NCBI RefSeq assembly: GCF_006937785.1
Contig: NZ_SJEE01000033.1
Location: 1-59,037, forward strand
Reading direction: 5' to 3'
DNA length: 59,037 nucleotides
DNA from: Pseudanabaena sp. UWO311
Lineage (GTDB): Bacteria > Cyanobacteriota > Cyanobacteriia > Pseudanabaenales > Pseudanabaenaceae
Shown here: positions 16,567 through 25,436 of the stretch, one piece after another
Layout of the letters: each line of letters opens with the position of its first letter
How positions within the stretch are numbered: the first letter of the stretch is position 1
The notes under the pieces: generated by a model
Seen by the model: only the letters and a program-made list of their open reading frames with translations
What the model was told of the DNA's origin: nothing
Database searches by the model: none
Translations under genes and position numbers: made by a program

Positions 16567-17189
16567 CCAAATTGACCCATACCGATCCTCGCGAAATGGT
16601 GGAAACCGCATTCCTAGCTAGTACCACCGCTATGTTGTTTCTCATTAATTTTTACTTTCCCCTAGGACCCTTGCTGAGAATGCTGTTCCCATTGCCAACA
16701 GCTTTAGCCTACTTACGATGGAATAGTCGCGCTGCATGGATGTCAATGGTCGTAACAGCATTACTTTTAGCGATCTTGATGGGACCAACCCGTAGTATTC
16801 AGTATATTGTCCCCCATGGTCTAGTCGGAGTCACATTGGGATATCTATGGAAACGAGATTTTCCTTGGTCTGGTTCGCTGAGTATTGCAACAATGATTGG
16901 CTCAGTTGGCACAGCTTTTCAGTTTGCTTTTTTATCAGTTTTAATGGGTGAAAACGTCTGGAACTATTCGATCGCCCAGATTACTGGGTTACTCAATTGG
17001 GTAATGCAGCTTTTTGGGTCACTGGAACAGCCAGATTTTGCGACAATTCAAATTTTTGCGATCGCAGCTATTATCTTTAGTAATTTTGCCTATCAATTAC
17101 TAGTACATTTAGTCGCTTGGATTGTGCTTGTTCGTCTTGGCAATCCTATACCTAGCCCTCCAAAATGGATAGAATCTTTATTAGCTTAA
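16563..17189 (+). CDS. DUF2232 membrane protein
   Basis: 208 residues with about six hydrophobic segments (around 18-45, 55-75, 82-100, 110-130, 140-155, 160-190); matches the DUF2232 pattern of cyanobacterial membrane proteins with a PLGPLLRMLFPLPTALAYLRW segment near 33-53 and the R/W-rich loop after it. DUF2232 proteins resemble small S-component-like or sporulation-type membrane proteins, function unproved. It overlaps lgt by 4 bp and must be co-transcribed with it; whether it helps lipoprotein processing is only suggested by that link. Confidence 0.8.
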   Translation: MTKLTHTDPREMVETAFLASTTAMLFLINFYFPLGPLLRMLFPLPTALAYLRWNSRAAWMSMVVTALLLAILMGPTRSIQYIVPHGLVGVTLGYLWKRDFPWSGSLSIATMIGSVGTAFQFAFLSVLMGENVWNYSIAQITGLLNWVMQLFGSLEQPDFATIQIFAIAAIIFSNFAYQLLVHLVAWIVLVRLGNPIPSPPKWIESLLA

Positions 17190-17271
17190 ACAACAGATAA
17201 TAAGCATTTAAACGAGTTTTTACTTCTTGACATCAGCATGGCTGAGACAATCTTTGGAAAAACTTAATTAA

Positions 17272-17301
17272 TTGACACAATCTCGAATAAGAAATTATAC
17301 T
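17272..17301 (+). promoter_or_regulatory. sigma70-type promoter of the LuxR-regulator operon
   Basis: TTGACA at 17272-17277 and TATACT at 17296-17301 with 18 bases between; 62 bases upstream of the ATG at 17364. The best consensus promoter noticed in the window. Confidence 0.65.
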
Positions 17302-17363
17302 CATTAGTTAACCGCCAGAACGCATATAGTTCTGAAATATTGGCGCAAATCACTTTCGTTACC

Positions 17364-17696
17364 ATGACCAACCCTGCCGAATCAAATCAAACTGTAGTTA
17401 CAAACTCATCAATTGCTTTATCTGAAAGAGAGCTGCAAGTGATTGAATTAGTAGCTGGTGGTTTAACCAACCAAGATATTGCAATCAAACTAGCAATTAG
17501 CAAGCGCACTGTCGATAATCACATCAGCAACATTTTAACGAAAACGAAAACCGATAATCGGGTTTCATTAGTACGTTGGGCTTTGCAATGGGGCAAGGTG
17601 TGCATTGACGAAGTTAACTGTTGCATAATTGGCACACATACAGTTGGTAATGTTTTAGATGTAAAAGATTTAGGACAGGAATTAGAAAGTGCCTAG
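17364..17696 (+). CDS. small LuxR-type HTH transcriptional regulator
   Basis: 110 residues without a receiver domain. The LuxR/GerE DNA-binding domain covers about 17-75: LSERELQVIELVAGGLTNQD, then IAIKLAISKRTVDNHI, the canonical helix-turn-helix with conserved Glu, Val/Thr and NHI. The C-terminal 35 residues carry three cysteines (VCIDEVNCC), which might allow redox sensing. Small stand-alone LuxR regulators of cyanobacteria include PedR, which responds to photosynthetic electron transport; resemblance in size and layout only. The ATG at 17364 is preferred to an upstream TTG at 17340. The next gene starts inside its end (8-bp overlap). Confidence 0.85.
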   Translation: MTNPAESNQTVVTNSSIALSERELQVIELVAGGLTNQDIAIKLAISKRTVDNHISNILTKTKTDNRVSLVRWALQWGKVCIDEVNCCIIGTHTVGNVLDVKDLGQELESA

Positions 17697-17964
17697 CGGG
17701 GAGTTAGCGATTAATCATTGCAAAATTGTTTACAAGCCCGATATTGCTTTAGCGATGTATCGAGAGTTAGCATCACACATTGAGCAAATTGAAAATGTTA
17801 ATGCTGAATTGTTTTGGCAAGAAAGCACTGAATTTAGTTATTTAGGTAGTCAAATTGGGGGCATGTGGCTTACCTACCCTCAATCAATATCTGAGCAATC
17901 CCAATTGTTGATTAAAAATATCTTGAACCATTACGGAAATTGGACTTCTGATCCCAAAGATTAG
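17689..17964 (+). CDS. conserved hypothetical protein, 91 residues
   Basis: Starts at a GTG that overlaps the stop of the LuxR gene by 8 bp and ends 39 bp before the HAD gene, so the three form an operon. Soluble, mildly acidic, with a central aromatic stretch (ELFWQESTEFSYLGSQIGG) and no cysteine motif, signal peptide or membrane segment. Not recognised. Position suggests a partner of the regulator or of the phosphatase. Confidence 0.65.
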   Translation: MPSGELAINHCKIVYKPDIALAMYRELASHIEQIENVNAELFWQESTEFSYLGSQIGGMWLTYPQSISEQSQLLIKNILNHYGNWTSDPKD

Positions 17965-18003
17965 AAATCAACGTTTTGCGTACTTTTTCTAGATTAAAAA
18001 ATT

Positions 18004-18690
18004 ATGAGAAGACGTATATTTACTGATTTCGACGGTCCAATCATGGACGTGTCAGAGCGCTATTACCAAGTTTACTTATATTGCTTAGATAAAATTTGCA
18101 AGCCAGAACAAGTAGTTACGACTTTATCAAAGTCAGAGTTTTGGGAATTAAAGCGATCGCAAGTAACTGAAAAAGAAATCGCAAGTTTATCAGGCTTTGA
18201 AGATGAGAAACAATCCGTAGCTTTTGCTCACTTGCGACGTGCCACAGTGCATACAAATCCCTATTTTTCCTATGATCGTCTACTCGAAAATGCAATTCCA
18301 GCATTAGAGAAAGCACAACAGTTAAAAATCGATCTCGCTGTGATGACTATGCGTCGCCGCAGTGAACTCGAACCTGTACTTGATAAATATAATTTGAGAC
18401 GATTTTTTCCTAGCGATCGCATCTTTTGTCTGGACGATGACTATGTGAAAACAGTTGATATTCAGGACAAACCCAAATTAATGAAAATGGCTCAAGCTAA
18501 TCTTCCAGTGGTTCAGCAACAATGGATGATTGGCGATACAGAAGCAGATATTATTGCCGCTCAAACCTATGATGTTCCAGCTATCGCCGTACTTAGTGGC
18601 ATCCGTAATCACACTCAACTAGAAAAATACAAGCCAAATCAAATTGCTCCCAACTTAATTTGCGCAATAAATGAGTTAGTAGATTTATAA
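18004..18690 (+). CDS. HAD-superfamily hydrolase
   Basis: 228 residues with all four HAD motifs: motif I FTDFDGPIMD at 6-15 (nucleophile Asp8, acid Asp10), motif II TMRRR near 114-118 (Thr), motif III lysine about K158, motif IV GDTEADI near 178-184. The helical cap between motifs I and II is that of small phosphoglycolate/beta-phosphoglucomutase-type enzymes. Motif I has Pro after DxDG where Thr or Val is usual. The substrate is unknown. Last gene of the LuxR operon; it ends in a strong terminator whose stem contains its stop. Confidence 0.85.
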   Translation: MRRRIFTDFDGPIMDVSERYYQVYLYCLDKICKPEQVVTTLSKSEFWELKRSQVTEKEIASLSGFEDEKQSVAFAHLRRATVHTNPYFSYDRLLENAIPALEKAQQLKIDLAVMTMRRRSELEPVLDKYNLRRFFPSDRIFCLDDDYVKTVDIQDKPKLMKMAQANLPVVQQQWMIGDTEADIIAAQTYDVPAIAVLSGIRNHTQLEKYKPNQIAPNLICAINELVDL

Positions 18691-18734
18691 ATAAAACAAA
18701 AGCAGTGCTAAGCACTGCTTTTGTTTTATTTATA
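18686..18734. terminator. bidirectional terminator
   Basis: Long perfect stem ATAAATAAAACAAAAGCAGTGC with mirror arm and T-rich end, shared by the HAD gene (+) and the NblA-like gene (-). Confidence 0.88.
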
Positions 18735-18743
18735 GGTGTCAGA

Positions 18744-18917
18744 TTACATGCCCCCTAAAAACTCTTGCTTAGCAATCTTTACCATTAGAGCTTGCTGACC
18801 TAAATAAAGCATATGTAGCTCAGTAAGAAGTTGCTTAGCTGCATCTATATCAATATTTTGGATCTGTTGGCAAAACATCATATGGGTAAATTGCTTTTCG
18901 ACAGGTAAGTCACTCAT
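18744..18917 (-). CDS. NblA-like small protein
   Basis: 57 codons from an ATG at 18917 with GAGGT 6 bases upstream; stop TAA at 18744. The product begins MSDLPVEKQFTHMMFCQQI and ends KIAKQEFLGGM. Length, the acidic-start helix (E-x-x-F), D-x-x-A-x-x-LL and the second helix ELHMLYLGQQALMVK match the helix-turn-helix dimer fold of NblA/Ycf18-type proteins, adaptors that bring Clp protease to phycobilisomes. It is divergent from typical NblA (missing the usual C-terminal KHxWG-type end), so it may be a relative with another task. It lies 520 bp from apcC. Codon use looks normal and it is probably a real gene. Confidence 0.65.
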   Translation of the reverse strand: MSDLPVEKQFTHMMFCQQIQNIDIDAAKQLLTELHMLYLGQQALMVKIAKQEFLGGM

Positions 18918-19147
18918 AAGTACCTCATTTACAAATCAATCAATGACACTAAACTATGACAATAACTAACGCTTTGAAGTTGCTTTAGACTAGATATTAG
19001 TCACTGTGTCAACATAACGTAACAATACTTTAAAGTCATTAAAAAAACTGTATCACGATAAACATTTTTTCTAGATATACCCAAAGAAATATTTTCTACA
19101 AAAAGTCATAAAGGTATTCCTTATGGTAGCTATAAGCAAATATAGCT

Positions 19148-19200
19148 AAAACCCAGAAGATAGTTGAGGTACTTTGCACCTTAACTATCTTCTGGGTTTT
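19148..19200. repeat. palindrome, AAACCC family
   Basis: AAAACCCAGAAGATAGTT... to ...CTATCTTCTGGGTTTT, near-perfect, centre TACTTTGCA. It shares its outer 13 bases with the copy at 33915-33967. Part of the 517-bp gene-free stretch 18918-19434. Confidence 0.8.
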
Positions 19201-19210
19201 AAGTTAATAC

Positions 19211-19305
19211 AAAAACACAAAATGGCTACGCCATTTTGTGTTTTTGAAACCCTTACAGGGTTTGTTTTTTAATTCACATAAGTGTCATTACACTTTTGTG
19301 AATGG
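19211..19305. repeat. hairpin plus TTCACATAAGTGT module
   Basis: 19211-19245 is AAAAACACAAAATGGC with mirror arm; its inner part also forms the core of 25582-25638. It is followed by GGGTTTGTTTTTTAATTCAC and a small palindrome TTCACATAAGTGT / ACACTTTTGTGAA (19272-19302), a module also found at 25639-25682, 40433-40482 and, inverted, 285-325. Confidence 0.75.
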
Positions 19306-19365
19306 CTATAAGACTTGCGACTGCTATTCAAATGACTATATATATCATTTTAAGCAATGCTATCT

Positions 19366-19424
19366 CCCTAAACTAAAAAAGCAGAAGATTCACAATGTGA
19401 ATCTTCTGCTTTTTTAGTTTGGGG
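19366..19424. terminator. terminator of the apc operon
   Basis: Very long stem CCCTAAACTAAAAAAGCAGA with mirror arm and central CACAATGTG; the minus-strand reading gives a T-run after the stem, 11 bases after the apcC stop. Confidence 0.85.
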
Positions 19425-19434
19425 ATAAGAAAAA

Positions 19435-19638
19435 CTAAAGCAAGCCAGTATTTGCGCCTTGCTTGCCTGTAGCTAGTTCAACTTTTATAATCTTGCCGCC
19501 CATTTTCATAATGCGTTGCTGTTCAGCGAACCAGTTGTCGTATGACACTAACTTCGTGAAATAGGTATTTTGCAACTCTCGTTGTGTACGAATGCGAGTT
19601 TGGCTAGGTACACAAGCAGTGATTTTAAAAGTCCGCAT
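19435..19638 (-). CDS. apcC: phycobilisome 7.8 kDa core linker (allophycocyanin linker)
   Basis: 67 residues, the usual size of ApcC, a CpcD-type domain that caps allophycocyanin trimers in the phycobilisome core and tunes their spectrum. Typical features: start MRTFKITACVPSQTRIRTQRELQNTYFTKL and the end KIIKVELATGKQG. Third gene of apcA-apcB-apcC on the minus strand; the 183-bp gap after apcB carries imperfect GGCGGC / GCCGCC arms (19730-19766) that could reduce read-through and set the lower linker stoichiometry (inference). Confidence 0.96.
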   Translation of the reverse strand: MRTFKITACVPSQTRIRTQRELQNTYFTKLVSYDNWFAEQQRIMKMGGKIIKVELATGKQGANTGLL

Positions 19639-19821
19639 AGCGGCGATCTCCTTCAGAGCCAGTTATTTAAAGATTAATTAGAAGTTAATTTCAAAGAAAT
19701 ATTTCTAGACTGATATAAGCGTTGGCGGCAAGATAGGAAGCTCAAGCTACCTACCTCCGCCGCCTTGTAAATATTAATTATTAAAAAATCAATAAATAGC
19801 AATTAACGCCATATCAAGCAA

Positions 19822-20307
19822 TTAGCTCAAGCCAGAGCTGATGTAGTCGAGGTATACACCCAATTCTTTACCAGCGTCAGAACCAACGATGCTAGCAGCA
19901 ACTTCTTTGATTGCTTGGATAGCTTGAATTGTAGAAACTACAGGTACTCCAAGAGAATTGTAGGTTTCTTTCAAACCATTGAGGACACGCTCGTCAAGGA
20001 TCGAAGCATCACCAGCAAGCATTGCATAGGTTGCATAACGAAGGTAGTAGTCGAGGTCGCGGATACATGCGGCATAACGACGGGTGGTGTACATGTTGCC
20101 GCCGGGACGGGTAACATCTGAGTACAACAAGGACTTAGCAACTGCTTCCTTAACGATGGTTGCAGAGTTAGCGGAGATCGCTGCGGAAGCACGAACGCGA
20201 AGTTCGCCAGTTGCGAAATATGCTTTTAGCTTTTCGAGAGAAGCGGCATCAAGGTATTTACCTTGAACGTCAGAAGAATTGATGACGGAAGTAATTGCGT
20301 CTTGCAT
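19822..20307 (-). CDS. apcB: allophycocyanin beta subunit
   Basis: Phycobilisome core antenna protein binding one phycocyanobilin. 161 residues, exact family length. The chromophore cysteine is in [13 protein letters not shown] near 81, and the methylated-Asn segment [12 protein letters not shown] precedes it near 68-79. Second gene of the apc operon, 135 bp after apcA. No anomalies. Confidence 0.98.
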   Translation of the reverse strand: MQDAITSVINSSDVQGKYLDAASLEKLKAYFATGELRVRASAAISANSATIVKEAVAKSLLYSDVTRPGGNMYTTRRYAACIRDLDYYLRYATYAMLAGDASILDERVLNGLKETYNSLGVPVVSTIQAIQAIKEVAASIVGSDAGKELGVYLDYISSGLS

Positions 20308-20442
20308 TTTTGTATATCTTTTAGGTTTGCAATTAGTTTTTTGAATTACGGATTCAGAATTCTGAATAGCTTAAATTCTGTTTTTAAAGAAAATTAATCC
20401 GAGAACAATCTGAAAACAATCGAAGAGAGTTCCAAGACAGAC

Positions 20443-20928
20443 TTACTGCATTGCACCGATGACGTAGTCAAAGTAGTAACCAGCTTCGGCTGCATCTTCA
20501 CCAGACAACAAGGAAGCTGCTGCATTTTTGAGACCACGTACACCTTCGACAACACCAGGAATAGGAGTGCCTAAAGAGTTGTACATTTCCTTAACGCCAA
20601 CTAGACCGATTTCTTCGATAGGAGTGACATCACCAGATACAACTCCGTAGGTTACTAGGCGGAGGTAGTAGTCTAGATCACGAAGGCAAGTTGCGGTCAT
20701 TTGCTCACCATATGCATTTCCACCAGGAGAAACAACATCAGGACGCTTTTGGAAAAGTTGATCGCCAGCTTGCTTAACGATGCGCTCGCGGGATTCTGTC
20801 AAAGTTTGGGCAATGCGAAGACGACGCTCACCAGAGCTTACAAAGCCCTTAATACGATCTAGTTCGCCAGGGCTGAGGTAACGTGCTTCAGCATCTGCAT
20901 TCACGATAGACTTCGTGACTACGCTCAT
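20443..20928 (-). CDS. apcA: allophycocyanin alpha subunit
   Basis: Pairs with ApcB to form the allophycocyanin trimer that passes energy to the photosystems. 161 residues; bilin-binding Cys in [14 protein letters not shown] near 81. First gene of the operon; GGAG lies 10 bases before the ATG. apcE, which precedes apcA in many cyanobacteria, is absent here: the upstream neighbour is a TMEM14-like gene 251 bp away. That upstream region is AT-rich and presumably holds the light-responsive promoter, though no clear consensus was found. Confidence 0.98.
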   Translation of the reverse strand: MSVVTKSIVNADAEARYLSPGELDRIKGFVSSGERRLRIAQTLTESRERIVKQAGDQLFQKRPDVVSPGGNAYGEQMTATCLRDLDYYLRLVTYGVVSGDVTPIEEIGLVGVKEMYNSLGTPIPGVVEGVRGLKNAAASLLSGEDAAEAGYYFDYVIGAMQ

Positions 20929-21179
20929 TTAATTTTTTCTCCAATCAAAAATGTGAATAAAAACGATTGATGTGATGCCATACCATGCAAGAATTCCTTT
21001 GTTTTAGCTAAGTCCTAAAGACAATCGCAAAAAACTTGAGGCTTGTCTGACATGGAAGGTTTCTTTGTCAAAGCAATGATTACCAGAACATTTTGAAGCA
21101 TTGCGTTGTCTCCAAGCTTTTCTTCATCACACTTCTTAACAATTATTATGTTAACACCAGACTAGAACTGTTAGATCAA

Positions 21180-21494
21180 TTAGGCTGGAAGTATTGCTGC
21201 CCCTAGCGTTGCGACCCCTCCGAGGATCATCAGCCCTGCTGGCATAAATTTTTTGGTTTTGAGCAGACGCACGACAAAGACGATCACTAGCAAGGCTGAG
21301 ATCGTCATACCAACGATTTTGCCCCACTCTTGATTTTGGGCAGCGGCGGCTCCTGCAATGAGTAGTCCTGCACCACTAATGCTGCCAGAGATAATGGATG
21401 CCTTGCTTTGACTTTTAGCAAAACCAATTATGCCGCCAATGATCGCTACGACTCCATAGGCGATCAAAGCAATTGTACTTGGGGAAAATTTCAT
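21180..21494 (-). CDS. TMEM14 family membrane protein
   Basis: 104 residues from the ATG at 21494 (16 residues from an upstream start are dropped because the family begins at this Met). Four hydrophobic helices rich in Gly/Ala (IALIAYGVVAIIGGIIGF; GSISGAGLLIAGAAA; IVGMTISALLVIVFVVRLL; GLMILGGVATLGAAIL) separated by short basic loops (KSQSKAS, KTKKFMPAG). This is the TMEM14/UPF0136 pattern, known in plastids as FAX fatty-acid exporters and in mitochondria in haem synthesis. A lipid export role is inference. Confidence 0.82.
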   Translation of the reverse strand: MKFSPSTIALIAYGVVAIIGGIIGFAKSQSKASIISGSISGAGLLIAGAAAAQNQEWGKIVGMTISALLVIVFVVRLLKTKKFMPAGLMILGGVATLGAAILPA

Positions 21495-21602
21495 ATTTGC
21501 ATGTCGAGTTTTAAAAACTAGGAAAAAAAATACTATCGACACATGCTAGCGAACTGTATTTCTAGTCGATCTGTAACTCTAAATTTTAGTTACACAAGTT
21601 CA

Positions 21603-21639
21603 CAAAAGAAAGGCGGCGCAAAGCGCCGCCTTTCTTTTG
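21603..21639. repeat. palindrome between peptidase and TMEM14 genes
   Basis: CAAAAGAAAGGCGGCGC, loop AAA, mirror arm; close relative of 30774-30809, from which it differs by a compensated G-C to A-T change and loop AAA versus TTC. Likely terminator of the M23 gene's neighbour on either strand. Confidence 0.75.
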
Positions 21640-21670
21640 ATGTGGGAGCTAAAACGCTGGATGGCAAAAT

Positions 21671-22630
21671 TTAGAGCAGAAATAAATTGGTCATAACGGA
21701 TGCGATGCGATTGAGATAAGGGGCAGGATCAAGGGCGACCCAGCCATCACCCGACGAAACCATGATCTCAAAATGCAGATGTGGCCCCGTAGAACGTCCT
21801 GTGGAGCCAACAATACCCAGTTGTTGACCTTGAGCTACGCTCTGCCCCTGATGGACATAAATTGCCTCAAGGTGAGCATAACGAGTACCCGTGGAGCCGT
21901 GATCGAGTTCGACAAGGTTGCCGTAACCATCGCCCCAACCTGCAAATTCGACACGGCCTGCCTTGGCAGCAAGTACGGGGGTACCGAAAGATGCGCCGAG
22001 GTCAATGCCGCTATGAAATGACCAGATTGTTGTGACAGGATTCATGCGCCAGCCATAGTTGGAGGTGACGGGAACTGCATAGGGCAGAGGATATCCGCCA
22101 GTTTGAAAGATGACATCAGGATTGCTTGAGCCTCTAGAAGCGATCGCGGCATTGAAAGGAACAGGATCGGGCTTCCAGATTGCCCCTGGTACAAATACGA
22201 CTTGAGGCTTGCGTTGACAGCCGTTACGCTCAAAAAGAACGTCGGCGCGAATCTTAAATTTTTTGGCAACGGTGGTGTAATTTTCTTCGTTTTGAAAGCG
22301 GTAGGTTAAACCATCTAGGGGCGGGATTGATAAGATTTGCCCCACCTTGACTTCACCGTTACGAACTTCGGGGTTTAGCCCCATCAGGGTTGCAGTTTTA
22401 AGTTCGTACTGTTTGGCGATCGCTTCTAGAGTTTCGCCCTGTTTGACCTTGTGCTGAGCAAGATCATCGAGGGTTGGCTTACCACAGAGCTCTTCCGCCT
22501 CTTTTGAGTTGGCTTGATCAATTGGGGTTAATGGAGGTGAAGTAGTCGCTAGTACTGCTGAGGGAAATAGACTAGCGATCGCACTAGCGATTAAAACTGG
22601 CAGTAGGGATATTTTCCAAGACGGCTTCAT
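21671..22630 (-). CDS. LysM-containing M23 family peptidase
   Basis: Periplasmic cell-wall endopeptidase or activator. 319 residues: signal peptide 1-28 (LPVLIASAIASLF...VLA); LysM at about 60-103 (VKQGETLEAIAKQYEL, GQILSIP); a second, weaker LysM-like segment about 110-150; M23 (lysostaphin/LytM) domain about 185-310 with zinc ligands in HSGIDLG (His, Asp) and HLHFE (second His pair), and AGRVEFAGWGDGYGN. With a complete ligand set it is probably active. It stands alone, 130 bp from the TMEM14 gene. Confidence 0.93.
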   Translation of the reverse strand: MKPSWKISLLPVLIASAIASLFPSAVLATTSPPLTPIDQANSKEAEELCGKPTLDDLAQHKVKQGETLEAIAKQYELKTATLMGLNPEVRNGEVKVGQILSIPPLDGLTYRFQNEENYTTVAKKFKIRADVLFERNGCQRKPQVVFVPGAIWKPDPVPFNAAIASRGSSNPDVIFQTGGYPLPYAVPVTSNYGWRMNPVTTIWSFHSGIDLGASFGTPVLAAKAGRVEFAGWGDGYGNLVELDHGSTGTRYAHLEAIYVHQGQSVAQGQQLGIVGSTGRSTGPHLHFEIMVSSGDGWVALDPAPYLNRIASVMTNLFLL

Positions 22631-22837
22631 GGAGTGTTACTTGAGATACTTGTGAGAGATATGTTGGACAGTAGGAGACTAAATTTGTGATTTGATAAAA
22701 AAGTAACAAAATATGAAGAATTAAGACAAGAATCTTCATATAGCAAATATTTAGATATTCTCGCAGCGATCGCTCCTTTATGAACACCACCGATCTGGTG
22801 AAATTAGATGGAGTTAAAGCGCTTTGTTCTTAAATCT

Positions 22838-22898
22838 CGAACCAATAAATTTTTTAGAAGTGTTGCGAAGCAACACTTCTAAAAAATTTATTGGTTCG
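22838..22898. repeat. 61-bp perfect palindrome
   Basis: CGAACCAATAAATTTTTTAG then AAGTGTTGC, with a mirror arm after a GAA-type centre. In a 373-bp gap (22631-23003) between divergent genes; the rest of the gap shows no further feature. The outer ends recur at 2230-2262. Confidence 0.82.
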
Positions 22899-23003
22899 TT
22901 TGATCGAAAATTGCTGTGAATCACTAGCTGATTTTTTAATTGGCAATCTGTTTAGGGCAAGCTTATCTTTTCCAAAATAAATCAACAAATACTTCCAAAG
23001 ATC

Positions 23004-23855
23004 ATGATAAATTCACTAGCTTCTGTTAGTAAAGAGCAACTACAAACCTTTTTAGATATTGCTACTGAGGCGGCTTGTACTGGTGGCGCAGTCCTGAAAT
23101 CCTATATGGGAAATCTTAAGGAAAAAGAAGTTGAAGAAAAGCGTCCAGGAGATTTAGTGACGATCGCAGATAAAGAATCGGAAGCTATGGTTCTCTCAAT
23201 TTTGCAGCGACACTTTCCTGATCATGGAATTTTGGCAGAAGAGTCGGGTGTATTAGGGAATACCGAGAGTCGATATTTATGGGCGATCGATCCTCTTGAT
23301 GGCACAACTAATTATGCTCATCAATATCCATTTTCATCAGTTTCGATCGCTTTATTGATAGATGGAATCCCCTCAGTTGGAGCAATTTACGATCCATTCC
23401 GTGATGAGATATTTCGGGCGGCGACAGGTTTAGGAGCAACTCGTAATCGTCTGCCGATCCATGTTTCTAAAACTACAGAACTCAGCCGCAGTTTACTCGT
23501 GACTGGCTTTGCCTACGATCGCACGCTCGTTGAGGATAATAATTACGCTGAGTTTTGCCATTTCACGCACATCACCCAAGGCGTGAGGCGTGGAGGTTCG
23601 GCGGCGATGGATTTAGCGTATGTTGCTTGTGGGCGATTGGATGGTTATTGGGAGCGTGGCTTGTCTCTATGGGACTTGGCAGCGGGCGTGGTTGTCGTGC
23701 GTGAGGCTGGTGGCATTGTCACTGCTTACGATGGTAGCGAACATATTCCCAAGTCTGGAAGGTTGCTAGCAACCAATGGGCATTTGCATGAACAAATGAT
23801 TGCAGAATTAGCATTAATCAAGCCTTTACCGTTCAAACTTCCCTTTGGGCGTTAG
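23004..23855 (+). CDS. inositol monophosphatase family protein
   Basis: Mg-dependent phosphatase of the IMPase/SuhB/HisN superfamily, 283 residues. Metal-binding motifs: LAEESG near 90-95, IDPLDGTTNYAHQYP near 106-120, and WDLAAG near 223-228. The substrate could be inositol 1-phosphate, histidinol phosphate or a related sugar phosphate; the sequence cannot decide. Starts at ATG 23004 and ends before a strong shared terminator. Confidence 0.93.
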   Translation: MINSLASVSKEQLQTFLDIATEAACTGGAVLKSYMGNLKEKEVEEKRPGDLVTIADKESEAMVLSILQRHFPDHGILAEESGVLGNTESRYLWAIDPLDGTTNYAHQYPFSSVSIALLIDGIPSVGAIYDPFRDEIFRAATGLGATRNRLPIHVSKTTELSRSLLVTGFAYDRTLVEDNNYAEFCHFTHITQGVRRGGSAAMDLAYVACGRLDGYWERGLSLWDLAAGVVVVREAGGIVTAYDGSEHIPKSGRLLATNGHLHEQMIAELALIKPLPFKLPFGR

Positions 23856-23872
23856 CTTCGGTCTAAAAAAAT

Positions 23873-23913
23873 AGAATAAAAAAGCTGGTGCAAAGCACCA
23901 GCTTTTTTATTCT
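23873..23913. terminator. bidirectional terminator
   Basis: AGAATAAAAAAGCTGGTGC, loop AAA, mirror arm and T-run; overlaps the 3' end of the minus-strand M14-type gene. Confidence 0.88.
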
Positions 23914-24923
23914 GGGATTGGGAAACGTTCCATTAGGTAGCAAAGGCAATCTTGACGAACGATATCGTTATTGAGACTGAGCATTGATGGCATCACAGGT
24001 ACTTTTAAAATAATTTTGCCATTTTGAATTTGGAAATAGCGATCGCCATGTTCTTCTCCTTCTTCACTTAAAGCTGATAAATAAGCTCTCTCAGTTTTTG
24101 CTGCTCCAAAGTTTTCTCCAATTGGTAATTCACAAAAATTTAAGCAATCCATACCATTAGGGAAAGTAATGTCATCATCAGGCTCTCCCGTAAAGCTGAA
24201 ATTAATTTCTTCTGGGACTTTGACGATCGCTACCGTGTGAAACAAATCAATATCAGCGATCTCCGAATCAGGCAAATCATCAAAACTATCGAGATTAAGA
24301 CAGGTTTCTACATATTCCAACGCATGAGCCGTGCCATCGGGCATGTCAGGTTGACCACATTCCAAAACGATCGCAGGACAAAACTTACCAAAAGCATAGG
24401 ATTGCACTGTCTTGGGGCTGGTGTAATACACCACAGTTTTATCAAATAGTCTCGCTAAATGTTGAGAATACTTATCTAACTGAGTAATACAGCCATAGTG
24501 AGGGTTTCTGCCAGTATTATTGTGAATATCGATGCTGGCAAATACGCCACGCGATCGCATTTCCGTAATTACTTTTTGTGCCATGATTTGCTCTGGCAAT
24601 GGCTCTGATGAGTCTCCGATTTGCCAAATACGATTATAGTCAGGCTGATGGTCTAAATGCCTCTGACGATATTTCGCACCTTCGATATTGCCGATAAATA
24701 AAGACAGCGATCGCGGCAGCTTTTTGTTTTGATATTTACGAAGCAATTCCCGCATCGCTAACCAACTAGTTGTTTCATTGCCATGTAACAGAATCGAAAC
24801 AAATAAAGATGGCTGGCGATCACCTTCGAGGTGGATCAGTGTGGGGTGCTTTAGTAATTGCCAAAGTTGAGTAGATTCAAGATCTATTAAGCCATCGGGT
24901 ATGCGATCGAAAATATCAAGCAT
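23907..24923 (-). CDS. M14-family zinc carboxypeptidase / succinylglutamate desuccinylase-aspartoacylase-like hydrolase
   Basis: 338 residues with the AstE/AspA-type zinc site: HGNET (His and Glu ligands) near 48-52 and DIHNNTG (third ligand His) near 153-159, plus YNRIW and the general-base Glu in VLECGQ near 191-196. The N-terminal 215 residues form the catalytic domain; the C-terminal 120 form a beta-rich lid region. The true amide substrate is unknown. Monocistronic, convergent with the IMPase gene. Confidence 0.82.
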   Translation of the reverse strand: MLDIFDRIPDGLIDLESTQLWQLLKHPTLIHLEGDRQPSLFVSILLHGNETTSWLAMRELLRKYQNKKLPRSLSLFIGNIEGAKYRQRHLDHQPDYNRIWQIGDSSEPLPEQIMAQKVITEMRSRGVFASIDIHNNTGRNPHYGCITQLDKYSQHLARLFDKTVVYYTSPKTVQSYAFGKFCPAIVLECGQPDMPDGTAHALEYVETCLNLDSFDDLPDSEIADIDLFHTVAIVKVPEEINFSFTGEPDDDITFPNGMDCLNFCELPIGENFGAAKTERAYLSALSEEGEEHGDRYFQIQNGKIILKVPVMPSMLSLNNDIVRQDCLCYLMERFPIPE

Positions 24924-24940
24924 AGAAAATATATTTCAGA

Positions 24941-25038
24941 TAGAGACAGCGCTAAGCGCCGTCTCTATTAAAACAAAAGGCACGCTATGCGTGCCTTTTG
25001 TTAAAAACAATTTAGGCGCACCAATTGGTACGCCTAAA
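24941..25038. repeat. three consecutive hairpins
   Basis: 24941-24967 TAGAGACAGCGCT / GTCTCTA; 24972-25002 AACAAAAGGCACGC with mirror arm; 25011-25038 TTTAGGCGCACC / GGTACGCCTAAA. Placed between psaC (3' side) and the M14-type gene (5' side) on the minus strand; the middle one has terminator form. Confidence 0.75.
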
Positions 25039-25103
25039 TCTAAATGCAGGATAAAGAATAATTGCACTTAACGAAAAATAAACAAGAATCTCGCCAACTA
25101 AAA

Positions 25104-25436
<333 letters not shown>

